Translations under genes and position numbers: made by a program
From: Paraflavisolibacter caeni
GTDB taxonomy: Bacteria > Bacteroidota > Bacteroidia > Chitinophagales > Chitinophagaceae
Length of the DNA: 64,000 nucleotides
Reading direction: 5' to 3'
NCBI RefSeq assembly: GCF_025628885.1
Contig: NZ_JAOTIF010000018.1
Coordinates: forward strand, 1 to 64,000
Shown: in pieces, positions 1 through 10,968 of the stretch
How positions within the stretch are numbered: position 1 is the stretch's first letter
Layout of the letters: each line of letters opens with the position of its first letter
Notes under the pieces: model-generated
Database searches by the model: none
Told to the model about the DNA's origin: nothing
The model's input: the letters and a program-made list of their open reading frames with translations, nothing else

Positions 1-1935
<1,935 letters not shown>

Positions 1936-2074
1936 AGCATATCAATTTATATATGTCATGGTAAGCATCGATAGCAGGAAAGCCAGATGGAAAACAATCA
2001 GGAACGCTGTGTCGAACACGTTCAAAGCTATCAATATCCAATATGAAATAAACTGACACACATCATTGTGAAAA

Positions 2075-3235
2075 TTATTTAATATCTTCTATTACTTGTT
2101 GCATTCTTGGTAATCGGCAATAGTGAAGTACTAAACCGTACATTAAACCAATTCCATATCCAAAAGGAAGAAAGGCGCAGATCAGGCCTACCGCCAATGC
2201 CGTAAACAGGTCGTTTTTTTGCGTTGCGACATCTTTGATCAGGGAAATCAATGTAAGGCTTTCGAAAAACAGGATCACTCCCAATACCGGCAGCGGGAAT
2301 AATTTGACGATAATTTGAAAATTATCCGAAAAGAACAGGCCCGTGATCAGAAAAAAACTGCCATAGATCACTATAGAGCCCGCCGTGCGTGCCCCAAATA
2401 TGTAATGACCGGCCATACCGCCGGAACCATGACAAGTAGGAATACCACAAAAAAATGGATTGATGATATTCATCAGTGAATAAGTCATGCTGATCTTACT
2501 GGCCGTTAGTTTCTTTTCCGGAAACAAGTCACGCACAATTTGCCTGGTTGCTAAAATGGAATTTCCCAGTGAAAGGGGAATCTGTGGCAGTGCGAGAAGG
2601 AAAAACCCGGTAAGCATGTCTGCCATTTTAAAATGATAATGCAATTGAGGCCAATGAAGTTTGATCCCAGATATGATCTTTCCGGACTGAACATCAGTCC
2701 GGAAAATAGCATATACAACACCCAATAGAATGATAAAGATAGCAGGCGGATACTTTCGGTTCCCTAACAACAGAAGTCCGACAATAAAGGCAACGCCTGA
2801 AAGAACATACGCTTCTAAAGAACCAAGGCCAATGTAATTCTTAATCGCCAGCATGCTCAACTGGATACCCAGCCCAAACTGAATACCACGAACAACAGGT
2901 TTTGGAACCAGTACAGCCAACTTCTCGATCAGCCCCGAAATTGTCAGCAGGAACATGATGATGCCTATAACCAGTCCGCCAGCGAAAATGACATCACCAG
3001 TAAGTTTCTGTGCTATGACAATGGTAGCGAATGCTTTTAGAGGCTGTACAGACATTGGTATACTATACTTAACAGCAGTCAACACCTGCATCAGGCCAAA
3101 CATGATCAAAGCACTTGCCGTATCAATACCAGAGGCCAGGATAATCCCTATCAACAAGGGCAAATCTGTGCCTATATCACCGAATGATCCTGAGAGTTCA
3201 TTACGGTCAAATTTTATTTTTCCTATACGCATCAT
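2075..3235 (-). CDS. MOT1-type molybdate (sulfate-like) transporter
   Basis: This 386-residue protein is almost entirely hydrophobic, with roughly ten membrane segments. It shows the family features of the SulP-related MOT1 transporters: an N-terminal NELSGSFGDIGTDLPLL motif, SVQPLKAFATIVIAQ, and PTCHGSGGMAGHY in the second half. MOT1 proteins import molybdate at low concentration. Its position between nifV and the NifA-like gene suggests it supplies Mo for FeMo-cofactor, in place of an ABC-type modABC system, which is not visible in the window. Two adjacent ATG codons (3235 and 3232) are possible starts. Sulfate as substrate cannot be excluded from sequence alone. Confidence 0.88.
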   Translation of the reverse strand: MMRIGKIKFDRNELSGSFGDIGTDLPLLIGIILASGIDTASALIMFGLMQVLTAVKYSIPMSVQPLKAFATIVIAQKLTGDVIFAGGLVIGIIMFLLTISGLIEKLAVLVPKPVVRGIQFGLGIQLSMLAIKNYIGLGSLEAYVLSGVAFIVGLLLLGNRKYPPAIFIILLGVVYAIFRTDVQSGKIISGIKLHWPQLHYHFKMADMLTGFFLLALPQIPLSLGNSILATRQIVRDLFPEKKLTASKISMTYSLMNIINPFFCGIPTCHGSGGMAGHYIFGARTAGSIVIYGSFFLITGLFFSDNFQIIVKLFPLPVLGVILFFESLTLISLIKDVATQKNDLFTALAVGLICAFLPFGYGIGLMYGLVLHYCRLPRMQQVIEDIK

Positions 3236-3341
3236 TTTCTTGCTTTATGAATTTCTTTCTTACTCATTTTTTAAAACCTGGTTGTGCTCTGGCTTCATCT
3301 CCCTCCCGTTACTTCCAATCGCTAAACCCGGTTCGGCTTCA

Positions 3342-3731
3342 TCAATTCAGGTTCTTATCCACCAATTCCTTTACTGCTCCAAGCACTGAGATCATTTCAT
3401 TGATATCATGATCTGAAATTGTTTTTCTATGGTAATCGATGAGGGAACAGATCTGCTGCACGTCATCGAAATAGTACATTTTCTGCACGATACTTTCATT
3501 GACCTCGACCAGGGACTTCATTTCATTGATCATGTTTTTCAGCGTATGACATTGAGGTAGTTGGTTCCTAGATGTAAGAAAGCCCATAAAGTATTTCTCC
3601 ATAGAAATGGAAATCAGATTGTATAAGATTTCGTTGGTGAAGACCTTTTTCTTCTTCACTCCACCTACGGCCACTTTATAAAATTCATTGGCTTCTTTGA
3701 TAAAACTGTTTGGAGTAGCATCACTGATCAT
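3342..3731 (-). CDS. Small HEPN-like helical protein in the nif cluster
   Basis: This 129-residue protein is predicted to be all helical. Its layout (N-terminal helix FIKEANEFYKVA, a helix ending in SISMEKYFMG, a CHTLKNMINEM segment, then two helices) recalls HEPN domains, which are often partners of nucleotidyltransferases or RNases. An R-x5-H stretch (Arg102, His108) resembles the HEPN RNase motif but could be chance. There is no signal peptide or membrane segment. It lies 194 nt after nifV and 106 nt before the molybdate transporter on the same strand, so it is likely expressed with the nif genes. I cannot name a function; the HEPN assignment is tentative. Confidence 0.65.
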   Translation of the reverse strand: MISDATPNSFIKEANEFYKVAVGGVKKKKVFTNEILYNLISISMEKYFMGFLTSRNQLPQCHTLKNMINEMKSLVEVNESIVQKMYYFDDVQQICSLIDYHRKTISDHDINEMISVLGAVKELVDKNLN

Positions 3732-3823
3732 AAACAGGAGTTTGTATGATGAAATAATATAGATTGAATTTCATGATGGCAAGCCAATCTTATACAACAA
3801 TCAGGAATAGATGCTTGGATATA

Positions 3824-3888
3824 ATAAAGACAGGAACCATTTAAAATTCGAAGCGTTCCTTTATGTAGGATTTGGTCCCTGTCTTTAT
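3824..3888 (-). terminator. Long stem-loop between nifV and the HEPN-like gene
   Basis: Bases 3824-3839 and 3873-3888 are inverted copies of each other, matching at 15 of 16 positions. In the minus-strand transcript the odd pair becomes a G-U wobble, so the 16-bp stem is fully paired, with a 33-nt loop. No U-run follows it on the transcript side, so it may act as an mRNA-processing or stability element (or partial terminator) after nifV rather than as a classical terminator. Confidence 0.5.
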
Positions 3889-3925
3889 CATAACGAACTG
3901 TCACCAATAGTCCTTCAAGCCCCCC

Positions 3926-5047
3926 TTACATATTCATATACAGGTATTCCACTTCATCGGGAGAAAGTGCCCTCTTCCACTGTGCAGAGATCTCCTTGAT
4001 TTCATTAAGGATCTCGTTTGATTCTTCCCTGGTAAGGAATATTGATTTGCTTTGTAAGAACGAGATCAGGGCATGCCTGCCGGAATGTTTCCCAAATACG
4101 AACTCTCCCTCCTCACTCCCTATAGAAGCAGCATCAATGATCTGGTAAGTGCGCCGGTCTTTCAATAAGCTGTTGGTATGAACACCCGACTCATGACTTA
4201 ATACTTTCCCGCCTGTTATCGGCTTGTCTTCTGCCAGCATTCTTCCTGAGGCTTCGCTCACCAATTTAGAAAGCCGGCTTAGCACAGTTGTTTTAATATT
4301 GTGTTGAATAACAGAGCTTAACTCAAGCGCCATCACGACTTCTTCCAATGCAGCATTACCAGCACGTTCGCCCAGACCATTCACGGTAACACTGGCAGCA
4401 TCAGCACCGGAGCTTAATGCCATAAAAGTATTAGCGGTAGCCATACCCAGATCATTGTGCCCATGGAACTCTATAGAGATTTCCGGGAAATGACTCCTGA
4501 TCTTTTGAAAGAGCGTTGCTGTTGAAACAGGGTTAAGTATACCTACTGTATCCGCTATACGTATCCTGCAGGCACCTTGTTGCATGGCCTCACTCATATA
4601 GTCGTACAGAAAAGAATATTCTGTGCGCGAAGCATCCTGTGCACCAATAGCAATGTATTCAAAATGGTCACGGGCATACTGCATCAACTTCGGCATTGTT
4701 TTCATGATCCACTGCCGGTCCTTGCCCATAGCTTTCAGATGAATATCTGAAACGGGAAATGAAATATTCACACCATTGGTTGCGCATTTGCCAGCTGCCT
4801 CCAGGTCTTTCATGGTAGCACGGCACCAGGCCACTGTTTTGAAGTGGAATCCTTCTTTGCCAATCACCCTGATATCTTCCACTTCCTGAGCACCAATGGC
4901 CGGCGCTCCAACTTCCACTTCTGGTATACCGGCTTCATCAAGTAATTGAGCGATCTGTAACTTTTCCTTTTGACTGAACACAACGCCAGGAGCCTGTTCT
5001 CCGTCCCTCAGTGTCGAGTCAATCAGATGAATTGCTTTTGTGAGCAT
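3926..5047 (-). CDS. nifV: Homocitrate synthase
   Basis: The 373-residue protein condenses acetyl-CoA and 2-oxoglutarate to homocitrate, the organic ligand of FeMo-cofactor. It carries the DRE-TIM metallolyase signatures: HLIDSTLRDGEQAPGV near the N-terminus, EFHGHNDLGMATANT, and a GLGERAGNAALEEV segment. The reading frame is open 18 codons further upstream (to 5101). The ATG at 5045-5047 is chosen because a strong AGGAGG (5056-5061) sits 8 nt before it, which is unusual in this genome where most genes lack such a site. The related enzymes 2-isopropylmalate and citramalate synthase are similar, but the position inside the nif cluster supports NifV. Confidence 0.92.
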   Translation of the reverse strand: MLTKAIHLIDSTLRDGEQAPGVVFSQKEKLQIAQLLDEAGIPEVEVGAPAIGAQEVEDIRVIGKEGFHFKTVAWCRATMKDLEAAGKCATNGVNISFPVSDIHLKAMGKDRQWIMKTMPKLMQYARDHFEYIAIGAQDASRTEYSFLYDYMSEAMQQGACRIRIADTVGILNPVSTATLFQKIRSHFPEISIEFHGHNDLGMATANTFMALSSGADAASVTVNGLGERAGNAALEEVVMALELSSVIQHNIKTTVLSRLSKLVSEASGRMLAEDKPITGGKVLSHESGVHTNSLLKDRRTYQIIDAASIGSEEGEFVFGKHSGRHALISFLQSKSIFLTREESNEILNEIKEISAQWKRALSPDEVEYLYMNM

Positions 5048-5065
5048 TGAAAGTTCCTCCTTTTC
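5048..5065 (-). promoter_or_regulatory. Strong Shine-Dalgarno site of nifV
   Basis: The minus strand reads AGGAGG at 5061-5056, with an 8-nt spacer to the ATG at 5047. It decides the nifV start. Canonical SD sites are uncommon in front of the other genes here, so nifV may be translated at a set high level or may have come with its own leader. Confidence 0.7.
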
Positions 5066-5137
5066 TTTTAGGTTATTGAATTCTTTACCGGGGGATGGCA
5101 ACCGTGTTCTTGCCTACAGATTGAATAACATTTATCC

Positions 5138-5443
5138 TTAATCAGAAATTAAATACTTATCTACAGCTTTGCCTTCTTCCAATGCATCCAATATTTCATC
5201 AACAGCATCTTCATCAACAGCTCCATACCAATAGTTATTGGGATGAATCACCATTACAGGACCTTGTGCACAAACATTCAGGCAACCCGTGCTGGAAACG
5301 GTTACATCCATACCACGATCTGCCGCTTCTTCTATCATGTATTGAATAATAGCGGGTGCATTCTTTTTGTTGCAGGCACCTTTTGCATCACCTGCTATGC
5401 GGTAAGAGTTGCACAACAGAATATGGAACTCAGGCTTTTTCAT
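5138..5443 (-). CDS. Thioredoxin-like [2Fe-2S] ferredoxin
   Basis: This 101-residue protein has the four cysteines of the thioredoxin-fold [2Fe-2S] ferredoxins: Cys11 and Cys24 in the first half, Cys54 and Cys58 in STGCLNVCAQGP. Such ferredoxins occur in nif clusters of Azotobacter, Clostridium and green sulfur bacteria, where they are thought to serve FeMo-cofactor assembly or electron transfer. The gene lies 39 nt after nifB and 90 nt before nifV on the same strand, which fits a role near NifB. The exact partner is not shown by the sequence. Confidence 0.88.
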   Translation of the reverse strand: MKKPEFHILLCNSYRIAGDAKGACNKKNAPAIIQYMIEEAADRGMDVTVSSTGCLNVCAQGPVMVIHPNNYWYGAVDEDAVDEILDALEEGKAVDKYLISD

Positions 5444-5482
5444 GTCTGAAATTTTATAGTTTGTTATTGATGATTGATTGTT

Positions 5483-6751
5483 TTATGCACACCCTGTCGC
5501 TGTGCCCCTGCAGGTAGCGCCACATTTAAAGGCATCAGCCTTTTGTACCGTCTTGATGGCTTTCCCATTGTATACGCCATCAAGACCGGCATCGATGATA
5601 CCTGTCATTTGAATGACCCTGATACCCGAGGCTTGTAAAATTTTCAACGGCTTCTCACCTACGCCTTCAACTAAGATCGCGCGGCAGTCTTTCAATGTCT
5701 CAGCCAGCTCTTTCCAGCGGCCGTCACCCGTACCGGATGCCGGGGTATCCCGCTCTTCGACAAACTGGAAACCATTTGCTGTCTGTTTGAAAATGTATAG
5801 AGAATCGGCTTCTCCGAGGTGCATGTTGACAAGGGCACCTTCACGGGTAGCAACGGCAGCATTAGGACGGTCTTCTGTAGGAACTACAGGTCTGAGTGCA
5901 AACTCCTGCAACATGTCGTACGCGCCTTGGTAATCCTGGCCAAGCAGGCCTGCAGCATCAGCCCTGCAACGGGCGCAGTGGGTCATAAGGTTCAAATGCG
6001 CTTTTGCCTGGCTGCGCACGGATGACATCACAGCACTGGAGGGCTTCTCAATGCCTTCAAAGACAGTATCCTTTGTAGGCACTACCGGGATACAGTTCAT
6101 GATGTCTGCACCAAGTGCTGACACAGTTTTGGCTACTTCTTCTATATGGTGATCATTGATACCAGGCAGAATAACAGAATTGATTTTTACCGTGATACCC
6201 TTCTTCTTGAGCAGCGGAATGCATTCGAGTTGGTTTTTCAGGATCAACTGGGCGGCGGCAATACCCCGGTAAATCTTCTTTTCATAGCGAACCCAGGAAT
6301 AGATTTGACTGGTGATGGTTGGATCAACAGCGTTGATGGTGATGGTTACATGTGTAACACCTAATGCTGCTATTTCATCAATGTATGTCTTCAGGTTCAA
6401 TCCATTGGTAGACAAACAGAATATCTTTTCCGGAAAAGCCTGCTTGGCCAGCCGCATCGTTTGAAGGGTTTCTTCCGGGTTGGCAAATGGGTCGCCCGGA
6501 CCAGCAATACCAATCACAGAAAGGTTCTCAATATGCTTATTTAGTTCTTTTAAGTATTCAGCAGCTTGCCAGGGACTTAGCACTGCAGAAGTAACGCCTG
6601 GCCGGCTTTCGTTTACACAGTCAAACTTGCGGTTGCAATAATTACATGAGATATTGCATTTAGGAGCTACAGGCAAGTGAACCCTTGCATGGGTATGCCG
6701 GGCCTTCACATCAAAGCAAGGATGAGCGGCAATTGTGTTTATCTCTGTCAT
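5483..6751 (-). CDS. nifB: NifB, FeMo-cofactor core synthase with C-terminal NifX-like domain
   Basis: This 422-residue protein is a radical-SAM enzyme that fuses two [4Fe-4S] units and inserts the central carbide to make the NifB cofactor, precursor of FeMoco. The radical-SAM CxxxCxxC is CNISCNYC (Cys32, 36, 39), followed by IGIAGPGDPFANPEET and an NAVDP segment. From about residue 300 the sequence changes to a NifX/NafY-type dinitrogenase-iron-binding domain, which carries the NifB product. It is the last biosynthetic gene after nifEN, 27 nt downstream of nifN. The C-terminus is unusually Cys-rich, ending near KCGATCRGTATGC. Confidence 0.96.
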   Translation of the reverse strand: MTEINTIAAHPCFDVKARHTHARVHLPVAPKCNISCNYCNRKFDCVNESRPGVTSAVLSPWQAAEYLKELNKHIENLSVIGIAGPGDPFANPEETLQTMRLAKQAFPEKIFCLSTNGLNLKTYIDEIAALGVTHVTITINAVDPTITSQIYSWVRYEKKIYRGIAAAQLILKNQLECIPLLKKKGITVKINSVILPGINDHHIEEVAKTVSALGADIMNCIPVVPTKDTVFEGIEKPSSAVMSSVRSQAKAHLNLMTHCARCRADAAGLLGQDYQGAYDMLQEFALRPVVPTEDRPNAAVATREGALVNMHLGEADSLYIFKQTANGFQFVEERDTPASGTGDGRWKELAETLKDCRAILVEGVGEKPLKILQASGIRVIQMTGIIDAGLDGVYNGKAIKTVQKADAFKCGATCRGTATGCA

Positions 6752-6778
6752 AAGCAGTTTTTTTAATTAGTTAATTCC

Positions 6779-8179
6779 CTATATATACTTATACCCTACG
6801 CTTGAATGTTCCTGTTTGTATTCAATCAGTGCATTGGTGATGCGGTCAAATAATTGTTGCGTGCCTTTGTATCCTATGTGCTGTACCCTTTGGCCCCCAA
6901 AGCGGTCGTGAATGGGAAAACCAACACGGACCAGTGGCTTACCCATTCGGCGACTGATATAGTATCCTTTACTGTTGCCTATGAAAATGTCAGGCTTCAA
7001 CTCGTCGGTGATCTCATTGATCCCTTCAAAGTCCATTTCATTCATCACCAGCATGTGCTTCCTTTTGCCCCCTGTTACGGTGTCTATGGCAGCTTTCAAC
7101 TTTCCACTTGCCCCACCAGACGCCACCAGCACAGTTTCAATCCCGATTTCTTCCAGGAAGGAAACAATACCAATCACAAGATCTTCTTCTCCGAACACTA
7201 CAGCACGTTTTCCAAAGTGATATTTGTGGCCATCCACATAAGCATCAATCAGCCGGCCTCTTTCACGCAGGTGTCTTTCAGGTGTTGGCTTTCCAGAGAT
7301 ATCTTCCAACACTTTGAAAAAGCGGTCAGTTTCTTTTAATCCAATAGGTAAACCGCCTTTGTAAAAAGGAATGTCGTAAGCCTGCCGCAGCCATTCAGCT
7401 GCCGTTTGAAATTTCTGGTTACCCTTGAGGCTATCTTTATACCTCCCCTGTTGAAAGACGTATCCCAATTCAATGGAAACTTTAGCTGACCCGGTAAGTT
7501 TGAGCTCACCAACAGAAGTACCTCCTTCGGGGATCAATTGATATTCCTTCCAGTGAGGATTATCAAGCGTATCAGAATAATCCGGAAACAATACATATGG
7601 AATGCCAAAATCACTCAAAATATCTTTCAGATGACGGATATCTTCCGGAGATATAAAACCCGGGAATATATTGATATGACCTCCGGTTTTCCCCTTCCTT
7701 GCCAAAGCAGAAACAGTAGCTGTAACAGCATGGTGAAAACCATCCATATGCGAACCTTGATAACTGGGGGTGGAAGCATGCACAAATTCCGGCAACGGTT
7801 TATTTCTGTTTGCGGCACGGTATTCGCGTATAAATCCATGAATATCCTCCCCGATGGTTTCACTCAAACAAGCAGAAGCAATACCAATGACTTCCGGTTG
7901 GTATTGGGCGACCAGGTTGTCAACGCCAGTACTAAAGTTGGCACGTCCGCCAAAGATGGTAGTCTCTTCACTGAAGTTGGAAGAAGCAATGTCCACAGGT
8001 TCTTTGTAATGACTGATCATGTACCTGCGGATGTAAGTTGCACATCCCTGCGAACCATGGATCATGGGAACACAACCTTTAATACCCTTGAACACAATGC
8101 TCGCACCTAGCGGAGCACACAACTTGCACGCATTGCGTGTAGAAGCCCATGTGCCTGTATTTTTGATTGCACCAGTCAT
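6779..8179 (-). CDS. nifN: FeMo-cofactor scaffold subunit NifN
   Basis: The 466-residue protein is a paralogue of the nitrogenase beta subunit. It starts with an NACKLCAPLGAS segment, keeps GCVPMIHGSQGCATYIRR and has SACLSETIGEDIHGF, as NifN does. With NifE it forms the alpha2-beta2 scaffold on which the NifB cofactor is matured to FeMoco before transfer to NifDK. It lies 35 nt after nifE and 27 nt before nifB in the same operon. The order E-N-B after HDK, and sequence traits closer to NifN than to NifK (the upstream gene has the better NifK match), support the call. Confidence 0.94.
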   Translation of the reverse strand: MTGAIKNTGTWASTRNACKLCAPLGASIVFKGIKGCVPMIHGSQGCATYIRRYMISHYKEPVDIASSNFSEETTIFGGRANFSTGVDNLVAQYQPEVIGIASACLSETIGEDIHGFIREYRAANRNKPLPEFVHASTPSYQGSHMDGFHHAVTATVSALARKGKTGGHINIFPGFISPEDIRHLKDILSDFGIPYVLFPDYSDTLDNPHWKEYQLIPEGGTSVGELKLTGSAKVSIELGYVFQQGRYKDSLKGNQKFQTAAEWLRQAYDIPFYKGGLPIGLKETDRFFKVLEDISGKPTPERHLRERGRLIDAYVDGHKYHFGKRAVVFGEEDLVIGIVSFLEEIGIETVLVASGGASGKLKAAIDTVTGGKRKHMLVMNEMDFEGINEITDELKPDIFIGNSKGYYISRRMGKPLVRVGFPIHDRFGGQRVQHIGYKGTQQLFDRITNALIEYKQEHSSVGYKYI

Positions 8180-8214
8180 TGACGAACGATTTTAATATTC
8201 GATTGTATACTTCC

Positions 8215-9540
8215 TTACCTTGTAAATTGCCATACCGGACTCATAGCAGTAGCATATATTTCTTTTGCGAAATTGATCATGCCCTCATAACCGGCGAGCG
8301 CCTCTTTACGTTCGTGATTGTGATCACAAAAACCAAGTCCCAGCTTATAGGCAATAGGACGTTCTTTTACTCCCCCGATAAAAATGTCGGCACCTGTTTC
8401 CTTTACGAATGCGGACAACTCTATGGGATTAGAATCATCAACGATGATCGTACCTTCATCACACAAGTTTTGAATGAGTTCGTAGTCTTCTGTTGTACCG
8501 GTTTGTGAACCCACCACTACAGTTTGCACACCGATTAAACGTAATGCTTTGATCAGTGAAATTGCTTTGAAGGAACCACCTACATAAACAGCGGCTTTCT
8601 TTCCTTCCAGTTTTTCGCGATACTCTTTGAGCACAGGCATGAGGCGACCAAATTCTTCTCTTACGATTTCCTTTGCTTTGGACATCAATGCAGCGCTTTT
8701 AAAAAACTTAGCTACTTCATACAAAGCATCTGACATATCTTCCAGGCCGAAATAAGACACCTTCATAAAAGGAACCCCATACTCCTCCTTCATGATCTTA
8801 GCCAAATACATCATCGAACCGGAGCACTGTACTACATTCAATGAAGCCTTGTGCGCGCTGCGTACATCATCTACCCTGCCATCGCCAGTAATAGTAGCAT
8901 TTACATATATACCCATGCGCTTATAATAATCCAGCAACAGCCATAACTCACCGGCAATGTTAAAGTCGCCAAGGATGTTAATGCTGATCTCCGGCACCTC
9001 TCGATCTCCTGTTCCCACCAATGTTGCCAATGCCTCACATGCTACTTTATAACCGTCCTTTTTAGTGCCCTGGAATCCGGGCGCCTGCACCGGAATCACA
9101 GAAAGGCCTTTTTCTTTACTTACCCTTTTGCAAACAGCTTCCAGGTCATCGCCAATCACACCAACAATGCAAGTGGAATAAACAAAAGCGGCTTTCGGCT
9201 GGTAACGAACAATCAGTTCGACCAAAGACAGGTACAACTTGCTTTCACCACCAAAAACAATGTCTTTCTCTCTTAAATCGGTTGAAAAGCTTAGGCGATG
9301 GATTTCTGGCCCGGAAGACAATGCACCCCGGATGTCCCAGGTGTAAGCAGCACACCCTATAGGCCCATGAATGAGATGCAAGGCATCTGCAATAGGATAC
9401 AATACTACGCGGGAACCACAAAATACACAAGCCCGCTGACTTACCGAACCTGCTACGCTGGGACGGGAACAAAGCATTTCATGTTGATCTGCTCCACTGC
9501 GAAAGATTTGCCTTTTACGTTCTATCAGAAACGAGCTCAT
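8215..9540 (-). CDS. nifE: FeMo-cofactor scaffold subunit NifE
   Basis: The 441-residue protein belongs to the nitrogenase alpha-subunit family. Visible features are QRACVFCGSRVVLYPI, LIHGPIGCAAYTWDIRG with an alpha-type cluster Cys, FSTDLREKDIVFGGE and YSTCIVGVIGDD. It lacks the alpha-subunit His ligand context QLHSYDY found in the NifD of this window, as expected for a scaffold. NifE pairs with NifN. Spacing to nifK is 22 nt and to nifN 35 nt, so it belongs to the nif operon. Confidence 0.95.
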   Translation of the reverse strand: MSSFLIERKRQIFRSGADQHEMLCSRPSVAGSVSQRACVFCGSRVVLYPIADALHLIHGPIGCAAYTWDIRGALSSGPEIHRLSFSTDLREKDIVFGGESKLYLSLVELIVRYQPKAAFVYSTCIVGVIGDDLEAVCKRVSKEKGLSVIPVQAPGFQGTKKDGYKVACEALATLVGTGDREVPEISINILGDFNIAGELWLLLDYYKRMGIYVNATITGDGRVDDVRSAHKASLNVVQCSGSMMYLAKIMKEEYGVPFMKVSYFGLEDMSDALYEVAKFFKSAALMSKAKEIVREEFGRLMPVLKEYREKLEGKKAAVYVGGSFKAISLIKALRLIGVQTVVVGSQTGTTEDYELIQNLCDEGTIIVDDSNPIELSAFVKETGADIFIGGVKERPIAYKLGLGFCDHNHERKEALAGYEGMINFAKEIYATAMSPVWQFTR

Positions 9541-9562
9541 GCCTTTGTGTTTTATGTGGGGG

Positions 9563-10945
9563 TTACATTGTCAACTCAACTTTTTCTTCTCTACATTCAC
9601 GATCTTCTTTATCGAGGATGGCATTCAGGATACTTGTGAGTAAACGCATCGCTCCAGTATAACCAACCGCAGGGAAATAGCTATGCCCAACGCGGTCCAG
9701 AATAGGAAAGCCCATGCGTATAAACGGAATGTTTTCATCGCGGGCGATATACTTGCCATAAGTATTTCCGATCAACAGGTCCACCGGCTCTTGTTTGATC
9801 CATTGGTGGAGCAGGAACATATCGGCCCTCTCACCGTTTTTGTATTTTGCTTCCGGAACTTTTTCAGTAAGCAGGGATTTCATAGACTCCTCGAACTTCT
9901 TGCCTGGTGTACCACTGACAATGTATACAGGTTTCATATCCATAGTGAGCAAGAATTCCGTAAGCGGAACCAGCGTATCAGGATCGCCCCATAAAGCAAC
10001 ACGTTTGCCGTAGAGGTATTTGTGCATATCGGCGATCATATCGATCAGGCGTCCGCGTTCTTCTGTGATCGAATCAGGGACTTTTACTCCGGCTGCACGG
10101 CTCAAGGCTACAAGGAATCTATCTGTAGCTTTTAAACCGATTGGTAAATCTTGTATGCTGAATTTTACTTTGCACTTGTTTTCCAACAGGGTAGCTGCTT
10201 CTTCACTGCAAAAGGATCCAAGACCAATGGTGTACTTGCTGTCACCTGTGCTGATCAACTCGGGTATAGTGACACCTCCTTTTGGATAGAACTCATGCTT
10301 TCCTGTCATAGGTGTATCCAAAACATCGGATGTATCCGGAAACAAAACAATCTTAGCGCCCATAGTTGCTGCGATTCGCTTGATCTCTCGCATATCACTG
10401 GGTTCTACCCATCCGCAAATGAGGTTTACCTGGTCTTTTTTAGTAGCGCTCTTCGCAGAGAAATATTTCACCATGGATGTGACCATGTTGGCATAACCAG
10501 TAACATGGGAACCTACATAACTTGGCGTATTGCAATGGATCACATACTTACCGGCAGGAACATAATTTTCATCTCTTGCTTTCTGCAGAATTTGGTTCAC
10601 ATCATCACCAATGGTTTCAGAAAGACAGGTAGTATGTACTGCAATCACATCGGGATTGTAAACGGTAAAGATGGTTTCAACTGCCTGTAACAAGTTTGCC
10701 TGTCCCCCAAAAACCGATGAACCTTCTGTAAATGAGCTGGTAGCAGCCATTACGGGTTCTTTATAATGGCGCGTAAGTGCACTTCGGTGATAGGAACAGC
10801 AGCCTTGTGAACCATGACTATGAGGCAGGCATCCATGGATACCTAGTGCCGCATACATGGCCCCTATGGGCTGGCAGGTCTTAGCAGGATTCACCGTGAG
10901 CGCTTCCCTTTCGATGATCGTGTCTGATGTATGACGTAAAAGCAT
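9563..10945 (-). CDS. nifK: Nitrogenase MoFe protein beta subunit
   Basis: This 460-residue protein has the three beta-side P-cluster cysteines: Cys24 in NPAKTCQPIGAM, Cys49 in HGSQGCCSYHRS and Cys107 in HTTCLSETIGDD. It lacks the roughly 50-residue N-terminal extension of Azotobacter-type NifK, so it is of the short type seen in Clostridium and green sulfur bacteria. With NifD it forms the dinitrogenase that reduces N2 to ammonia. The gene is 23 nt after nifD. No irregularity is seen. Confidence 0.97.
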   Translation of the reverse strand: MLLRHTSDTIIEREALTVNPAKTCQPIGAMYAALGIHGCLPHSHGSQGCCSYHRSALTRHYKEPVMAATSSFTEGSSVFGGQANLLQAVETIFTVYNPDVIAVHTTCLSETIGDDVNQILQKARDENYVPAGKYVIHCNTPSYVGSHVTGYANMVTSMVKYFSAKSATKKDQVNLICGWVEPSDMREIKRIAATMGAKIVLFPDTSDVLDTPMTGKHEFYPKGGVTIPELISTGDSKYTIGLGSFCSEEAATLLENKCKVKFSIQDLPIGLKATDRFLVALSRAAGVKVPDSITEERGRLIDMIADMHKYLYGKRVALWGDPDTLVPLTEFLLTMDMKPVYIVSGTPGKKFEESMKSLLTEKVPEAKYKNGERADMFLLHQWIKQEPVDLLIGNTYGKYIARDENIPFIRMGFPILDRVGHSYFPAVGYTGAMRLLTSILNAILDKEDRECREEKVELTM

Positions 10946-10968
10946 AAAATTTTCTTCTTTTTGATGAT

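Noticed and set aside
3811-3999. Plus-strand open frame of 62 codons
   Set aside because: It runs through the stem-loop and the end of nifV; no family resemblance.
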